Shown in pieces: positions 63,762 through 64,000 of a stretch of 64,000 nucleotides of DNA. Location: assembly GCA_027886175.1 (NCBI GenBank), contig JAJNNQ010000013.1:3383501-3447500 (forward strand), in the 5' to 3' direction. The notes under the pieces are model-generated. The model was not told where the DNA came from. It saw only the letters and a program-made list of their open reading frames with translations, and ran no database searches. Source of the stretch: Phylloscopus collybita. Its lineage: Eukaryota > Chordata > Aves > Passeriformes > Phylloscopidae. Within the stretch, counting starts at the first letter, position 1. Every line of letters starts with the position of its first letter. The position numbers were made by a program, and so were the translations under genes.

Positions 63762-64000
63762 GCAATGTCAGAAAGAAACAGAAAGTTATGTCAACAATGA
63801 CTCTAAAAAGCATATTGAATGTACAAAGATCACACTAGCCTTTGGTTCAGAGCTAACTATCATTATTATGAATTAAACCATAACTTTTTACCCTGGAAAT
63901 ACGGCTTAAGTACTTTTTATTTGTTGCTTGCTTTTAAAACCTCCTTAGAAATAAAAAGTTTCAGAAAATGAAACCTCTTTTTGCAATGAAAATCTCATTT
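63762..64000. other. End of window, no gene
   Basis: AT-rich DNA with no recognisable feature. Confidence 0.6.

Overview
No tRNA, rRNA, recognisable protein-coding gene or known microRNA could be found in this window. The open frames are short (none above about 155 codons), carry no domain I recognise, and mostly fall in simple repeats or overlap antisense frames. The DNA is mostly AT-rich and CpG-poor, as in intergenic or deep intronic DNA of a vertebrate. Two things point to a bird, probably a songbird. First, a pair of minus-strand retroviral LTRs belongs, from memory, to an ERVK-type family common in passerine genomes. Second, the only LINE traces are old CR1 pieces, with no mammalian L1 or Alu. 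The species-level inference is moderate, not proven.

Layout. 1-15 kb: plain non-coding DNA with an old CR1 reverse-transcriptase fragment (3.93-4.78 kb), small tandem duplications, an (AT)13 microsatellite and a quiet candidate conserved block (12.59-13.22 kb). 15.2-16.55 kb: an internally deleted ERVK-like provirus on the minus strand, with two LTRs, a decayed lysine-type primer-binding site and only about 165 bp between the LTRs. 20.3-27 kb: a 24-bp duplication, a CpG patch (23.43-23.82 kb) and an AT-rich, homeodomain/POU-motif-rich block (24.9-26.0 kb). 30.5-31.2 kb: a (CT)n/T50 tract, nested perfect palindromes and the 3' end of an old CR1/L3-type LINE. 33-48 kb: largely featureless, with an A48 run and two A/C-only tracts.

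48.4-52.45 kb is the most distinctive part. It holds three CpG-dense patches separated by AT-rich DNA, plus a 123-base uninterrupted polypurine run next to the third patch. I read it as a candidate regulatory cluster or cryptic promoter region of a gene or lncRNA not visible here. 52.5-64 kb returns to ordinary DNA with microsatellites and a 30-bp perfect palindrome carrying two opposed ATTGCATCA sites.

No set of genes works together here. The likely function, if any, is cis-regulation, and this needs cross-species alignment and chromatin data. I found no convincing new multi-gene system.
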